Assembly: GCF_048553715.1 (NCBI RefSeq)
Contig: NZ_JBLZNC010000003.1
Coordinates: forward strand, 433,505-497,504
Source of the DNA: Sagittula sp048553715
GTDB taxonomy: Bacteria; Pseudomonadota; Alphaproteobacteria; Rhodobacterales; Rhodobacteraceae
Direction: 5' to 3'
Length of the DNA: 64,000 nt
The position numbers and the translations under genes are program-made. Positions 18,910 to 27,796 of this stretch are shown here, piece after piece. The notes under the pieces were generated by a model. It had not been told where the DNA came from, did no database searches, and saw only the letters and a program-made list of their open reading frames with translations. How positions within the stretch are numbered: the stretch's first letter is position 1; each line of letters opens with the position of its first letter.

Positions 18910-20790
18910 TCAGGCGACGCGATTTATGCCCATGACACGGGCCCGCACGCGTGGGTCGCTGTCAAACAGCGAGGCAAGCTGTTCCGTCATCGCCCCGGCC
19001 AGCTGTTCGACATCGGTGATGGTCACTGCGCGGTCGTAATAGCGGGTCACGTCGTGTCCGATCCCGATGGCCAAAAGTTCGACCTGACGGCGTTTCTCCA
19101 CCATGGCGATCACATCGCGCAGGTGTTTTTCGAGATAATTCGCGGGGTTCACCGACAGCGTCGAATCGTCGACCGGCGCACCGTCGGAAATCACCATCAG
19201 GATTTTGCGCGCTTCCGGGCGGCCCACCATCCGACGATGCGCCCATTCCAGCGCCTCGCCGTCGATGTTTTCCTTCAGCAGGCCTTCTTTCATCATCAGG
19301 CCAAGATTGTCGCGGGTCCGCCGCCAAGGCGCATCCGCATGTTTGTAGACAATATGGCGCAGATCATTCAGACGACCGGGCTGCTGCTCGCGCCCTGCGC
19401 CCAGCCATTCCTCCCGCGCCAGACCGCCTTTCCACGCCCGCGTGGTAAAGCCGAGGATCTCGACCTTCACGCTGCAACGCTCCAGCGTGCGCGCCAGAAC
19501 ATCGGCACAGATGGCCGCAATCGAGATGGGACGTCCGCGCATGGACCCAGAGTTATCGAGCAACAACGTGACCACGGTGTCGCGGAATTCCATATCGCGC
19601 TCGACCTTGAAAGACAGGGGCGTGGTCGGGTTGGCCACCACGCGCGCAAGGCGCCCGGCGTCAAGCACCCCCTCTTCCTGATCGAATTCCCACGACCGGT
19701 TCTGCTGCGCCTGAAGGCGTCGCTGCAGCTTGTTGGCTAGGCGCGACACCGCACCCTTGAGCGGTTCAAGCTGTTGGTCAAGATAGGCGCGCAGCCGCTC
19801 CAGCTCTACCGGTTCAGCAAGCTCCTCGGCCGACACTTCTTCGTCGTTGGCCGTTGAATAGACACGGTAATCGGGGTCGGCGTCGGAAATGGGCTGCTGG
19901 GCGGGGGGCTCCATCGGGGCATCGCCGTCGGGCAGCTCGGCCTCTTCGCCAAGCTCCTCGTCGGCCATGTCATCCATGTTGACTTGCGCCTGCGAGGGGT
20001 CTTGGGTCTGCTCCTGCGACTGTTCGGGCGAGGCTTCGGCCTCCTCGCCGTCATCCTCGTCGTTGCCGGTGGAATCGGGCTGTTCCTCTTCCTCCTGACC
20101 TTCCTGTTCGCCGTCTTCTTCGGACTCGTCGTCCATGCTGTCGGGGTCTTCGCCCAGCTGATCGCCATAGCCGAGATCGGTGATCATCTTTCGCGCGAAT
20201 TTGGCGAATGCGGATTGGTCAGACAGCACTTCGTCGATGTCGCCCAATGTCTCTCCGGCTTGGCCTTCGACGTAGTCGCGCCACAGCTCCATCACATTGG
20301 TCGCCTCGGGCGGCAGGTCGCGGCCGGTGGCCAGATGGCGGATCAGATACCCTGCGGCGACGGGCAGGGGGGCCTCTGCCCTGTCAGTGATCTGACCGTA
20401 GCCCTTGCGCGCGGCGTCATGGCCGATCTTGGCGTCGATGTTGCCCGCGGTCCCCGGCATTTCACGGGCGCCCATCGCCTCGCATCGGGCGGTTTCCATA
20501 GCATCGTATAGTTCGCGCGCCATGTCCCCTTGGGGGAGGTAGCGGGCATGGGTCTGTCCGTCGTGATAGCGGCGATGCAGTGCCAACGCATCCGCGGTGC
20601 CGCGCGCCAGCAGCACCTCATCCCGTGTCATACGGCGTGAAATTTGCGGCAATCGCATCGCATCCCCGGACACGCCCGAGGGGTCCACTGTGTAGCTGAC
20701 CGACAGATCGGGATCGTCGGCCATGACCTTTGTGGCCTCGGCAAGGGCCTTTTTGAACGGATCGGCGGGGTTGTCGCTGGGCTTGCTCAT
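18910..20790 (-). CDS. cobT: Cobaltochelatase subunit CobT
   Basis: 626-residue subunit of the aerobic cobaltochelatase that, with CobN and CobS, inserts cobalt into hydrogenobyrinate a,c-diamide during B12 synthesis. An N-terminal domain (~1-200) is followed by a highly acidic Asp/Glu/Gln-rich segment (about 205-310, many EE, DD and QEQ runs). The C-terminal von Willebrand A domain carries the MIDAS start LLDNSGSMRGRPIS (near 410). CobT and CobS form the AAA+ motor. cobS lies 1.4 kb away on the same strand, with two small secreted proteins between. cobN is not in the window. Confidence 0.95.
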   Translation of the reverse strand: MSKPSDNPADPFKKALAEATKVMADDPDLSVSYTVDPSGVSGDAMRLPQISRRMTRDEVLLARGTADALALHRRYHDGQTHARYLPQGDMARELYDAMETARCEAMGAREMPGTAGNIDAKIGHDAARKGYGQITDRAEAPLPVAAGYLIRHLATGRDLPPEATNVMELWRDYVEGQAGETLGDIDEVLSDQSAFAKFARKMITDLGYGDQLGEDPDSMDDESEEDGEQEGQEEEEQPDSTGNDEDDGEEAEASPEQSQEQTQDPSQAQVNMDDMADEELGEEAELPDGDAPMEPPAQQPISDADPDYRVYSTANDEEVSAEELAEPVELERLRAYLDQQLEPLKGAVSRLANKLQRRLQAQQNRSWEFDQEEGVLDAGRLARVVANPTTPLSFKVERDMEFRDTVVTLLLDNSGSMRGRPISIAAICADVLARTLERCSVKVEILGFTTRAWKGGLAREEWLGAGREQQPGRLNDLRHIVYKHADAPWRRTRDNLGLMMKEGLLKENIDGEALEWAHRRMVGRPEARKILMVISDGAPVDDSTLSVNPANYLEKHLRDVIAMVEKRRQVELLAIGIGHDVTRYYDRAVTITDVEQLAGAMTEQLASLFDSDPRVRARVMGINRVA

Positions 20791-20853
20791 GCGGTTGTTA
20801 TCGGACCTTTGTTGCTGACCCGCAAGGGGGCAGAACCGCCTGTTGCTTCCGGA

Positions 20854-21288
20854 TCAAAAGCCGCTGTAGCGCCGGTCAAGCAGGGCTGCATTGCAGGCCG
20901 ACAGCTGGCGGCGGATATTGGCCAGCGCAATGCGTTGTCTGCGGGCGTCGGCGTCGAAATAGGCGCTGCGCATCAGCCGCCGCATTTGGGCGCGCGCCTG
21001 CACGCGTGTTTGCGTCACGGAAATGGTCAATCGCCGGTCTGTTGCCTGTTCAGCGACCAGAGCATTTGTCATCGCCTCGAACAGATCACGCCGCATACGC
21101 GCGCCATCGTGTTCGCCCTGATCCAATCTGCTGTGATCAACCGCCGCAGCATAATAGCCGTAGCAAGTCGCCAGAGTGACCGCCTGTTCCGGCATCGCGC
21201 GCGCAACGGTTGCGGTGCTCACTGCAAACAACAGACACATGGTCCGGAGGGTATGGAACAAAGGGTTCATAGCAACGCAGGCTTTCAC
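20854..21288 (-). CDS. Small secreted protein, paralogue A of a tandem pair
   Basis: 144 residues from a GTG (GAGG three bases ahead), or 138 from an in-frame ATG at 21270. A signal peptide is clear (FHTLRTMCLLFAVSTATVARA). The mature part is helical and Arg/Ala-rich with two cysteines, one near the mature N-terminus (LATCYGYY) and one near the end (LSACNAALL). I recognise no family. It resembles the next upstream gene in layout: Cys-x-(G)-Y, a QG(E/A) then R-x-LF motif, and F-(H/D)-D near the end. Periplasmic location is inferred from the signal. Confidence 0.7.
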   Translation of the reverse strand: MKACVAMNPLFHTLRTMCLLFAVSTATVARAMPEQAVTLATCYGYYAAAVDHSRLDQGEHDGARMRRDLFEAMTNALVAEQATDRRLTISVTQTRVQARAQMRRLMRSAYFDADARRQRIALANIRRQLSACNAALLDRRYSGF

Positions 21289-21323
21289 AAACCTCTTTAG
21301 ATTGGGTTACTGGCCCGAACCGC

Positions 21324-21725
21324 CTAGAACACCAGCGCATCACAGGGCCGCAAAGCCAGCCGTGCCTGTGCCATGGCCGCAGTCTTTCGGCCCGGATCAT
21401 CGTGGAAACGCGCAATCGTTAATAGGCGCGCCTGCGCGAATTTTGCTTCGATTTGAAGGTGCAAAAGCTGTTCTGGCGGGGTGGTCGCATCTTGGCGGAC
21501 GGATTCAAACAGCCTTGTGAACAGATGACGGCGTTCTTGCGCGGTGATGTCCGCCCCTTGCGCATACCATGCGTCCTCGATCTGGGCCGAATACCGCCCA
21601 AGGCATCGCGCAAATGTCGAGGCAAGATCGGGGCCATGATCCGTCAGAGCGGCCACAGGTCGCGGCATGAGGGTCGTGAAAACGAGACCCAGCAGTCCAA
21701 AAACATATGTTCGCAAAGTGCCCAT
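21324..21725 (-). CDS. Small secreted protein, paralogue B of a tandem pair
   Basis: 133 residues with a signal peptide (YVFGLLGLVFTTLMPRPVAA). The mature part has one cysteine early (FARCLGRYSAQIEDAW) and one late (LRPCDALVF), spaced like those of the downstream neighbour. It shares with it the pattern of aligned residues Q-G-A-D, RR-LF-x-(R/A), and FHDDPGRK against YFDADARR. The two genes are 35 nt apart, on the same strand and probably co-transcribed, so a local duplication is likely. Function is unknown; a disulfide between the two cysteines is possible. Confidence 0.7.
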   Translation of the reverse strand: MGTLRTYVFGLLGLVFTTLMPRPVAALTDHGPDLASTFARCLGRYSAQIEDAWYAQGADITAQERRHLFTRLFESVRQDATTPPEQLLHLQIEAKFAQARLLTIARFHDDPGRKTAAMAQARLALRPCDALVF

Positions 21726-21874
21726 AAATCAGACGATAGGGCGCGTCTATCAGAGGTCAAACTTCAAAAAGGTTCCATAAAATATGGGTGATTTCACTCA
21801 AAGGCCGGGAAAATTTTATGTAAAAGCGAAGCGTTTACCTTTGGCTGGCACTCTCCGCGGAATGGAGGACCACA

Positions 21875-22099
21875 ATGCCCAGCTATGTAGAAGAGTTCGC
21901 TCTTGGTACGCACCGTCGCGTGTTAGAAATCAACGGCCCCGGTGTTGAACGCGTGCGCCAGCTTGCGGGCCGTGTGGTTGGCGCGCGACAGCAGGTCGAT
22001 GAACTGGGCGGGTTCTTGGACGATGCCGATCGTCGGCTCGACAATCTTGAGGCGGAACTGCGCATTTTGATGCAACAACTTGACGCACGCGCCACGTAA
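21875..22099 (+). CDS. Small helical/coiled-coil protein of unknown function
   Basis: 74 residues, no signal peptide. The ATG has GGAGG ten bases ahead (ATGGAGGACCACA). After about residue 20 nearly the whole chain is a predicted amphipathic helix with heptad-like spacing (VRQLAGRVVGARQQVDELG, LDNLEAELRILMQQL). It stands alone between the secreted pair and cobS, facing cobS tail to tail. I do not recognise a family. The good ribosome site and coding-like composition support a real gene. Confidence 0.6.
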   Translation: MPSYVEEFALGTHRRVLEINGPGVERVRQLAGRVVGARQQVDELGGFLDDADRRLDNLEAELRILMQQLDARAT

Positions 22100-22126
22100 A
22101 AAAACGCGCCCCGATCGGGACGCGTT
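22098..22126 (-). terminator. Terminator for cobS
   Basis: On the minus strand a near-perfect AACGCG...CGCGTT hairpin with an inner CCCGATCGGG palindrome runs into seven T. It lies 26 nt past the cobS stop and overlaps the end of the facing 74-residue gene. Confidence 0.8.
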
Positions 22127-22151
22127 GGATCTGCGCGCTTAGCGATAGGTT

Positions 22152-23138
22152 TTACCCGAGGCTAATGGACGCGGCGCTTTCTGGCAGCTCCTCGTCAAAG
22201 CAGCGCTGATAGAATTCCGCCACGGTCTGGCGTTCCAGCTCGTCACATTTGTTCAGGAAAGACACGCGGAAGGCATAGCCGACATCGCGGAAAATCTCTG
22301 CGTTGGTGGCCCAGGCGATAACAGTCCGTGGGCTCATGACCGTGGACAGTTCACCATTCATAAAGGCGCGGCGGGTAAAGTCCGCGACAGTGACCATCTG
22401 GCGTACGGTCTTGCGGCCTTTCTCGTTGTTGTAATGCGGCGCCTTCGACAGAACGATGGCGGTTTCCGCGTCAATGGACAGGTAGTTCAGGGTGGCAACC
22501 AGCGACCAACGGTCCATCTGACCTTGGTTGATTTGCTGCGTGCCGTGGTACAGACCGGTGGTGTCGCCAAGACCAACAGTGTTTGCCGTGGCGAAGATGC
22601 GGAAATACTTATGCGGCGTCAGGACTTGGTTCTGATCCAGAAGCGTCAGCTTACCGTCTGTTTCCAGAACACGCTGGATCACGAACATCACGTCGGCGCG
22701 GCCTGCGTCATATTCGTCGAACACGATGGCGCAGGGGTTGCGCAGCGCCCAGGGCAGGATGCCCTCCTGGAACTGTGTGACCTGCTTGCCATCAACCAAT
22801 TTGATGGCGTCCTTGCCGATCAGGTCAATCCGGCTGATGTGACTGTCGAGGTTCACGCGAACGGACGGCCAGTTCAGCCGCGCCGCGACCTGTTCGATAT
22901 GGGTCGATTTGCCGGTGCCGTGGTAGCCCTGGATCATCACGCGGCGATTGTTGCGAAAGCCCGCCAGAATCGCCAGCGTGGTGTCAGGGTCGAATTTATA
23001 GGTTGAATCAATCTCCGGCACCCGGTCCGTGCGATCGGGGAACCCGTGAACCACCATATCTGTATCGATGCCAAAGACTTCGCGGACCGAGATTTCTTCG
23101 GTTGGTTTCGCGTTGATATCGATCGTTCCGTCCGCCAT
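22152..23138 (-). CDS. cobS: Cobaltochelatase subunit CobS
   Basis: 328-residue AAA+ ATPase that works with CobT and CobN in cobalt insertion. Walker A QGYHGTGKST is near residue 78, Walker B CAIVFDEYDAGRADV is near 140, and sensor 1 FATANTVGLGD is near 180. The start at 23138 (AGAGGA about ten bases ahead) gives the usual N-terminus MADGTIDINAKPTEEI. A longer frame would run into the divergent sigma-factor region. Its leader (23139-23226) is shared with the ECF sigma gene on the other strand. Confidence 0.95.
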   Translation of the reverse strand: MADGTIDINAKPTEEISVREVFGIDTDMVVHGFPDRTDRVPEIDSTYKFDPDTTLAILAGFRNNRRVMIQGYHGTGKSTHIEQVAARLNWPSVRVNLDSHISRIDLIGKDAIKLVDGKQVTQFQEGILPWALRNPCAIVFDEYDAGRADVMFVIQRVLETDGKLTLLDQNQVLTPHKYFRIFATANTVGLGDTTGLYHGTQQINQGQMDRWSLVATLNYLSIDAETAIVLSKAPHYNNEKGRKTVRQMVTVADFTRRAFMNGELSTVMSPRTVIAWATNAEIFRDVGYAFRVSFLNKCDELERQTVAEFYQRCFDEELPESAASISLG

Positions 23139-23226
23139 GGTGCCCGTGTCCTCTGATCCGAATGTCTTGCAAGCGTTCGTGCAACATATCGCGGCAAGGG
23201 GCAAGAGGGATGGCAAACGCAGCGAA

Positions 23227-23778
23227 ATGACACCACAACAAGAGCTAGAAGCCCTGATTGCACGCGTCGCTATGGCCGACCGCAAAGCATTTCAGGCAAT
23301 TTATTCCAGAACCTCCGCGAAACTTTTCGGTGTCTGCCTTCGTATCTTGCGGGACGACGCACAGGCCGAGGAAGTTCTGCAGGATGTGTATATTAAAATC
23401 TGGAACCAGGCCGGAGTGTATCGCAGCAATGGCTACTCGCCTATGACCTGGTTGATTACAATTACGCGCAACGCTGCCATTGACCGCCTGCGCAAGCTTC
23501 GCCGCGATGGGGAATCCATGGCGCCGATGGATATCGCGGACAGATTATATGACAGCGGTCCGGGGCCGGCGGATCAGGCCGAAAGCGCATCAGAGGCGCG
23601 GGCGTTGCAAGCCTGCCTGTCTGAGCTGCCGCTGGATCGCTCGGAGATGGTGCAGCGGGTCTACCTACAGGGGCTGACCTATCGCGAGATCGCCGATGAA
23701 ACCGGCGTCAAACTGAACACTGTGCGCACGTGGCTGCGGCGCAGTTTGATGCAACTGCGGGAGTGTCTGGGCGGATGA
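23227..23778 (+). CDS. ECF-type RNA polymerase sigma factor
   Basis: 183-residue group-4 sigma factor. Region 2 is seen as LFGVCLRILRDDAQAEEVLQ with VYIKIWNQAG (near 35-65). Region 4 carries the LTYREIADETGVKLNTVR helix-turn-helix near the C-terminus. The ATG at 23227 is chosen because the product then starts with the family-typical TPQQELEALIARVA; earlier in-frame starts would overlap cobS. It overlaps the next gene by ATGA, so sigma and anti-sigma are coupled. Such pairs usually control their own operon in response to envelope or oxidative stress; the signal cannot be read here. Confidence 0.92.
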   Translation: MTPQQELEALIARVAMADRKAFQAIYSRTSAKLFGVCLRILRDDAQAEEVLQDVYIKIWNQAGVYRSNGYSPMTWLITITRNAAIDRLRKLRRDGESMAPMDIADRLYDSGPGPADQAESASEARALQACLSELPLDRSEMVQRVYLQGLTYREIADETGVKLNTVRTWLRRSLMQLRECLGG

Positions 23779-24467
23779 CCGATGATCAGCAAAACGGCGC
23801 GCTTCCTGGCGGGGTCGAGGCAGAAGCCGCGGAATATGCCCTTGGCCTGTTGCGCCGCCCTGAGCGCAAGGCGTTCGAGGCGCGTATGGCGCGCGATGCG
23901 GAGCTCGCGCAGGATGTCGAAACCTGGCAGACGTATTTCGCGTCGTTGACCGATGCCATGCCGCAAAGCGCGCCGCCCGCGCGTGTTTGGAAGCGCATCG
24001 AAACCACGCTGCATGGGGCGCCCAAGCCGCCTGTGTGGCGCATGCTTTTGCCGTATGTCCTCGGCGGTATCGGCGGGGCGGCTTTCGCTTGGGTTGTGAT
24101 GGTGGGCGGCATTCTGCAGGACGGTCCGCGCAGCAACGAGATCTACGCCGAACTGTCGTCGGCCGAGGGGCAGCTGGCCTTTGCGGTGCGCATCGATCCG
24201 CCGACCCATACTGTCGTGCTGGATTTGACGCGCGGCTCCCTGCCCGATGGCCGGTCGTTGGAGGTCTGGCTGATCCCTGTCGGGTCTGCGCCCGTGTCCT
24301 TGGGCCTTGCGACCGAGGATGGGACGTTTGCGGTGCGCCTGTCCGACGCCATGGCCGCCCGCGTGCCGGGTGCTGTTCTGGCAGTCACCGATGAGCCGAT
24401 AGGTGGCTCCCCCACGGGTGCGCCGACCGGCACGATCCAGGCCTCCGGTATCCCGATCCCGCTGTGA
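23775..24467 (+). CDS. RskA-type membrane anti-sigma factor
   Basis: 230 residues. The N-terminal cytoplasmic anti-sigma helix region (AAEYALGLLRRPERKAFEA, FASLTDAMP) is followed by one membrane segment at about 95-115 (LPYVLGGIGGAAFAWVVMV). The periplasmic RskA-like beta domain contains GRSLEVWLIPVG and ends in PTGAPTGTIQASG. It should hold the co-encoded sigma factor at the membrane. I see no HxxxCxxC zinc motif, so it is not a ZAS anti-sigma. It starts inside the sigma gene stop (ATGA). Confidence 0.9.
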   Translation: MTDDQQNGALPGGVEAEAAEYALGLLRRPERKAFEARMARDAELAQDVETWQTYFASLTDAMPQSAPPARVWKRIETTLHGAPKPPVWRMLLPYVLGGIGGAAFAWVVMVGGILQDGPRSNEIYAELSSAEGQLAFAVRIDPPTHTVVLDLTRGSLPDGRSLEVWLIPVGSAPVSLGLATEDGTFAVRLSDAMAARVPGAVLAVTDEPIGGSPTGAPTGTIQASGIPIPL

Positions 24468-24473
24468 TCGGGA

Positions 24474-24683
24474 TCAGCTTGGCAGGATTCGCCGCGCCTT
24501 TGCGGCATCCAGCCGGGCTCGTCCGGATTGCTCCGGTGTGCTGGGCATGTCCGTCCGGACAATCGCCCCCGCGACGGGATAGCTGATTTGTTTCAACCGG
24601 CTAAACAGATCGCGAGGGGCGCGGGCCGGGCGTGAGATGCGGTGCGCGGGCAGGGTGGTGTCAGGCAATTGAACGTCGGGCAT
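24474..24683 (-). CDS. Small hypothetical protein
   Basis: 69 residues, basic (many Arg) and without a signal or membrane segment. The start has GGAAG about nine bases upstream. It ends six bases from the convergent anti-sigma gene. The sequence has ISRPARAPRDLFSRLKQISY followed by a Lys/Arg-rich helix, suggesting a nucleic-acid-interacting or ribosome-associated protein. That is only composition. I do not recognise a family; a small conserved Rhodobacterales protein is the most likely reading. Confidence 0.5.
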   Translation of the reverse strand: MPDVQLPDTTLPAHRISRPARAPRDLFSRLKQISYPVAGAIVRTDMPSTPEQSGRARLDAAKARRILPS

Positions 24684-24910
24684 TGGGATTTCTTCCGGTT
24701 AGAACGACCTCCACACCCTAGCAGTGCAGCATGGCGGAATTTGGGCATTTCGCAGTGGTTCTCCTCGGGGCGACCTGCACGCCGCCACCAAATGGCGCGC
24801 CGCGGGAACTGCGGTCCGTTCTCAACACGCGCAGTCGCGTCATGCGCAGGCTGTGGCATTTGGTGTCGCACCACTGCTATAAGACATTATCCGACGAACA
24901 GGGGACACGC

Positions 24911-25693
24911 ATGTCTGGAGAGCTCTCACCCATCGACAAGGCCAAATTCGTAGCCGCCAAACAAGCAGCCTCTTTCGTAGAGTCCGGCATGCGCGTGGGC
25001 TTGGGCACGGGGTCAACGGCGGCTTGGCTGGTGCGCTGTCTGGGCGAACGCGTCCGCGAAGACGGCCTGCGCTTCAAAGGCATACCCACTTCGACCCGAA
25101 CAGCCGAACTGGCGCGCGACGTCGGGCTGGAGGTGATCAGCCTGGACGAGGCCAAATGGCTTGATCTGACGATCGACGGGGCGGATGAATTCGACGCCGA
25201 GCTGAACCTGATCAAAGGCGGCGGCGGGGCGCTTTTGCAGGAAAAGATCGTGGCCACAGCCAGCGACCAGATGATCGTGATCGCCGATGCGGCAAAACAG
25301 GTCCAGACGCTTGGCGCATTCCCGCTCCCCGTCGAGGTGATCCCCTTCGGTTGGCAAACCTCGCAGGCACTGATCGAGGAAGTGCTGATCTCGATGGATG
25401 TTCTTGGCCGCAACGCCACCTTGCGTATGAATGGTGCGCGCCCCTTTATCACGGATGAGGGCAACCATATCCTTGATCTGCACCTGTCGCGCATCGGCAA
25501 TGCCCGGCAATTGTCCATGGTGCTCAACCAGATCCCCGGCGTGGTCGAGAACGGCCTGTTTATCGACATCTGCGACAAGGTAATCGTCGGTCATGGGGAT
25601 GGGCGGGTTGAAATCCGCGACATCAACGAGGGCACCACCAGCGAAAGTCAGCTGGATTTTGTCGAGGATGAAAACCTCTTCAGCGATATCTGA
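24911..25693 (+). CDS. rpiA: Ribose-5-phosphate isomerase A
   Basis: 260-residue cytosolic enzyme interconverting ribose-5-phosphate and ribulose-5-phosphate. Motifs: GLGTGSTAAWLVRCLG (phosphate loop, near 37), GIPTSTRT, LTIDGADEFDAELNLIKGGGGAL (catalytic Asp/Glu/Lys region, near 90-110) and EVIPFGW. The ATG at 24911 follows AGGGG by six bases; an upstream frame to 24731 adds a non-conserved stretch. The next gene starts on the stop codon of rpiA, then gor follows. Confidence 0.96.
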   Translation: MSGELSPIDKAKFVAAKQAASFVESGMRVGLGTGSTAAWLVRCLGERVREDGLRFKGIPTSTRTAELARDVGLEVISLDEAKWLDLTIDGADEFDAELNLIKGGGGALLQEKIVATASDQMIVIADAAKQVQTLGAFPLPVEVIPFGWQTSQALIEEVLISMDVLGRNATLRMNGARPFITDEGNHILDLHLSRIGNARQLSMVLNQIPGVVENGLFIDICDKVIVGHGDGRVEIRDINEGTTSESQLDFVEDENLFSDI

Positions 25694-26178
25694 TGATGCC
25701 CGACCCAAGGTTCGAGGCGACACTTTCCTCCGGCCGGGGCCTCTTCAACCGGTACGGAAAGCTCATCTTGGGACTGGCCACGGCTTGGTTCGTCTTTCGG
25801 CTCTTGCAAGAGCTCGCAGAGCCCGACGCAGGAACTCTCTCAATTCTTCTCAATGCAACCTTTGCAGTGCTGCTGTCCATCGCGTTGGCCGTCATTCTCA
25901 AAGACCAGTTTCGCGCCACAGCCTCGCAGACCCTGCGCGTGGACGACCAAGGCATTCACCTTCCAAACCCGCAAAACCCCACCACGATCCCTTGGAACAC
26001 CATCCAGCGTCTGGAAATCAACCGCGCAGGCGATCATCTTCTGCGAAGCTACATCATCCATCAGCACAAGGGGCAGGAGCAGCGCACGGTCCTGCCGCTG
26101 GCGCGCCTTGCCCCCGAACAGGCGACACAAGCGCTGGAGGTAATCGCCCGCTACACCTCCGCAAACGACCCGCGCTGA
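25693..26178 (+). CDS. Membrane protein with two transmembrane helices, unknown function
   Basis: 161 residues. Two hydrophobic helices (about 23-40, LILGLATAWFVFRLLQEL, and 50-68, LLNATFAVLLSIALAVIL) are followed by a ~90-residue soluble domain with a strand pattern (LRVDDQGIHLPNPQNPTTIP then NTIQRLEINRAG) that resembles bacterial PH-like domains. The ATG overlaps the rpiA stop by one base, so translation is probably coupled. A second ATG follows at once. No function is known; the resemblance is judged by eye only. Confidence 0.75.
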   Translation: MMPDPRFEATLSSGRGLFNRYGKLILGLATAWFVFRLLQELAEPDAGTLSILLNATFAVLLSIALAVILKDQFRATASQTLRVDDQGIHLPNPQNPTTIPWNTIQRLEINRAGDHLLRSYIIHQHKGQEQRTVLPLARLAPEQATQALEVIARYTSANDPR

Positions 26179-26192
26179 AACGACCGCCCCCG

Positions 26193-26218
26193 TTGGCTTT
26201 TTCTTGGCCAAAATACCT
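26193..26218 (+). repeat. Dispersed intergenic repeat, copy 1
   Basis: 26-bp element TTGGCTTTTTCTTGGCCAAA + ATACCT. It matches 53120-53145 at 25 of 26 positions. It lies just behind a gene end in a non-coding gap, like copy 2. Confidence 0.65.
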
Positions 26219-26353
26219 AAGACACCAAGGCCTTCCCAGTATCCCACAGAAGCGGGGCGCACGATCACTTGACAGCACCACCTCTGGCGTTCCGGCCCCG
26301 CCCGTGAAATACCCTTGCCGCAAAGGTGTAACCCCAGATCTACGGAGCGGGTC

Positions 26354-27796
26354 ATGAGCGAATTCGACTACGATCTTTTTGTCATCGGCGGCGGCTCGGG
26401 CGGCGTGCGAGCCGCGCGTGTGGCGGCGGGCGAGGCGGGCGCCAAGGTGGCCCTGGCCGAAGAAGACCGATATGGCGGCACCTGCGTCATCCGCGGCTGC
26501 GTGCCCAAAAAGCTGATGGTGTTTGCCAGCGAATACCGCGACATGCCCACGGCGGCGCGCGCCTATGGCTGGGACATTCCTGATGGCACCTTTAGCTGGG
26601 ATGCCTTCCGAGCCAAGCTGAACGCCGAGCTCGACCGCCTCGAAGGGGTCTACCGCAAACTGCTCGCAGGCTCGGGGGTCGAAACATTCGACGCGCGTGC
26701 CACGGTGAAGGACGCCCATACGGTGGTGCTGTCCACGGGCGAGGAAAAGACCGCGAAACATATTCTGGTTGCCACAGGCGGTCGCCCCGTACGGCCTGAT
26801 ATGCCGAACGCCCATCTGGGCATGGTGTCCGACGATATCTTCCATCTGGAAAAACTGCCTCAAAGGGTCCTGATCATCGGGGGTGGCTACATCGCGTGCG
26901 AATTCGCGGGCATCCTGCACGGTCTGGGCTGCGAGGTGACGCAGTTCTACCGCGGGGCGCAGATCTTGCGCGGCTTCGACGAGGAGGCGCGCGGGTTGAT
27001 CGCCGATGCGATGAAGGACCGTGGCATTGACTTGCACACCGGCACCACAATTGTCGAGATGCACTGCGTTGGTACGCCCGAAGCCGACGCCATGGGCGAA
27101 GCGCCGGTGGAAAACGCGCAATACGGTCTCAAGACTGACAAGGCCGATGCCAATGGGCCGGTCCGCGTGAAGGCCACCAATGGCACGATCCGCGATTTCG
27201 ACGCCGTTTTCTTTGCCACGGGGCGCCGTCCCAACACCGATGGTCTGGGGCTCGAGGCGCTGGGCATCGAACTGGGCCGCAACGGCGCGGTCGAAGTGGA
27301 CGAATACAGCCAGACGAAGGTGCCCTCGATCTATGCCATCGGGGATGTCACCGACCGTGTGAACCTGACCCCGGTGGCGATCCGCGAAGGGATGGCCTTT
27401 GTGAATACGGTCTTCCACGGCAACCCGACGCCGGTCGATCATGACCTGATCCCCTCAGCCGTCTTCACCCAGCCTGAACTGGGCACCGTGGGCCTGACCG
27501 AGGAAGAGGCCGCCGAACAAGAAGAGATCGAGGTCTATGCCACATCCTTCCGGCCGATGCAGACCGCCTTTGCCGACGGGTCCGGTCGGGTGATGATGAA
27601 GCTGATCGTCTCAAAGGCCAATCGCACGGTTCTGGGCTGTCACATCGTGGCACCGGGTGCGGGCGAGATGATCCAGCTGGCGGGCATCGCCGTAAAGATG
27701 GGGGCAACCAAAGAGGATTTCGACCGCACAGTTGCGGTGCATCCGACCATGTCCGAAGAAATCGTGACCATGCGGAATCCGACGCGAACGGTCTGA
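26354..27796 (+). CDS. gor: Glutathione-disulfide reductase
   Basis: 480-residue flavoprotein that reduces glutathione disulfide with NADPH. FAD loop FVIGGGSGGVRAAR is near 10. The redox disulfide lies in GGTCVIRGCVPKK (near 45). The NADPH loop GGGYIACEFAG is followed by arginines in FYRGAQILRGFD that fit NADPH rather than NADH. The second FAD motif is YAIGDVT, and the C-terminal catalytic His lies in VHPTMSEE. It is about 30 residues longer than E. coli Gor because of an insert near 238-265 (MHCVGTPEADAMGEAPVEN). The start gives the usual MSEFDYDLFVIGG. Confidence 0.94.
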   Translation: MSEFDYDLFVIGGGSGGVRAARVAAGEAGAKVALAEEDRYGGTCVIRGCVPKKLMVFASEYRDMPTAARAYGWDIPDGTFSWDAFRAKLNAELDRLEGVYRKLLAGSGVETFDARATVKDAHTVVLSTGEEKTAKHILVATGGRPVRPDMPNAHLGMVSDDIFHLEKLPQRVLIIGGGYIACEFAGILHGLGCEVTQFYRGAQILRGFDEEARGLIADAMKDRGIDLHTGTTIVEMHCVGTPEADAMGEAPVENAQYGLKTDKADANGPVRVKATNGTIRDFDAVFFATGRRPNTDGLGLEALGIELGRNGAVEVDEYSQTKVPSIYAIGDVTDRVNLTPVAIREGMAFVNTVFHGNPTPVDHDLIPSAVFTQPELGTVGLTEEEAAEQEEIEVYATSFRPMQTAFADGSGRVMMKLIVSKANRTVLGCHIVAPGAGEMIQLAGIAVKMGATKEDFDRTVAVHPTMSEEIVTMRNPTRTV

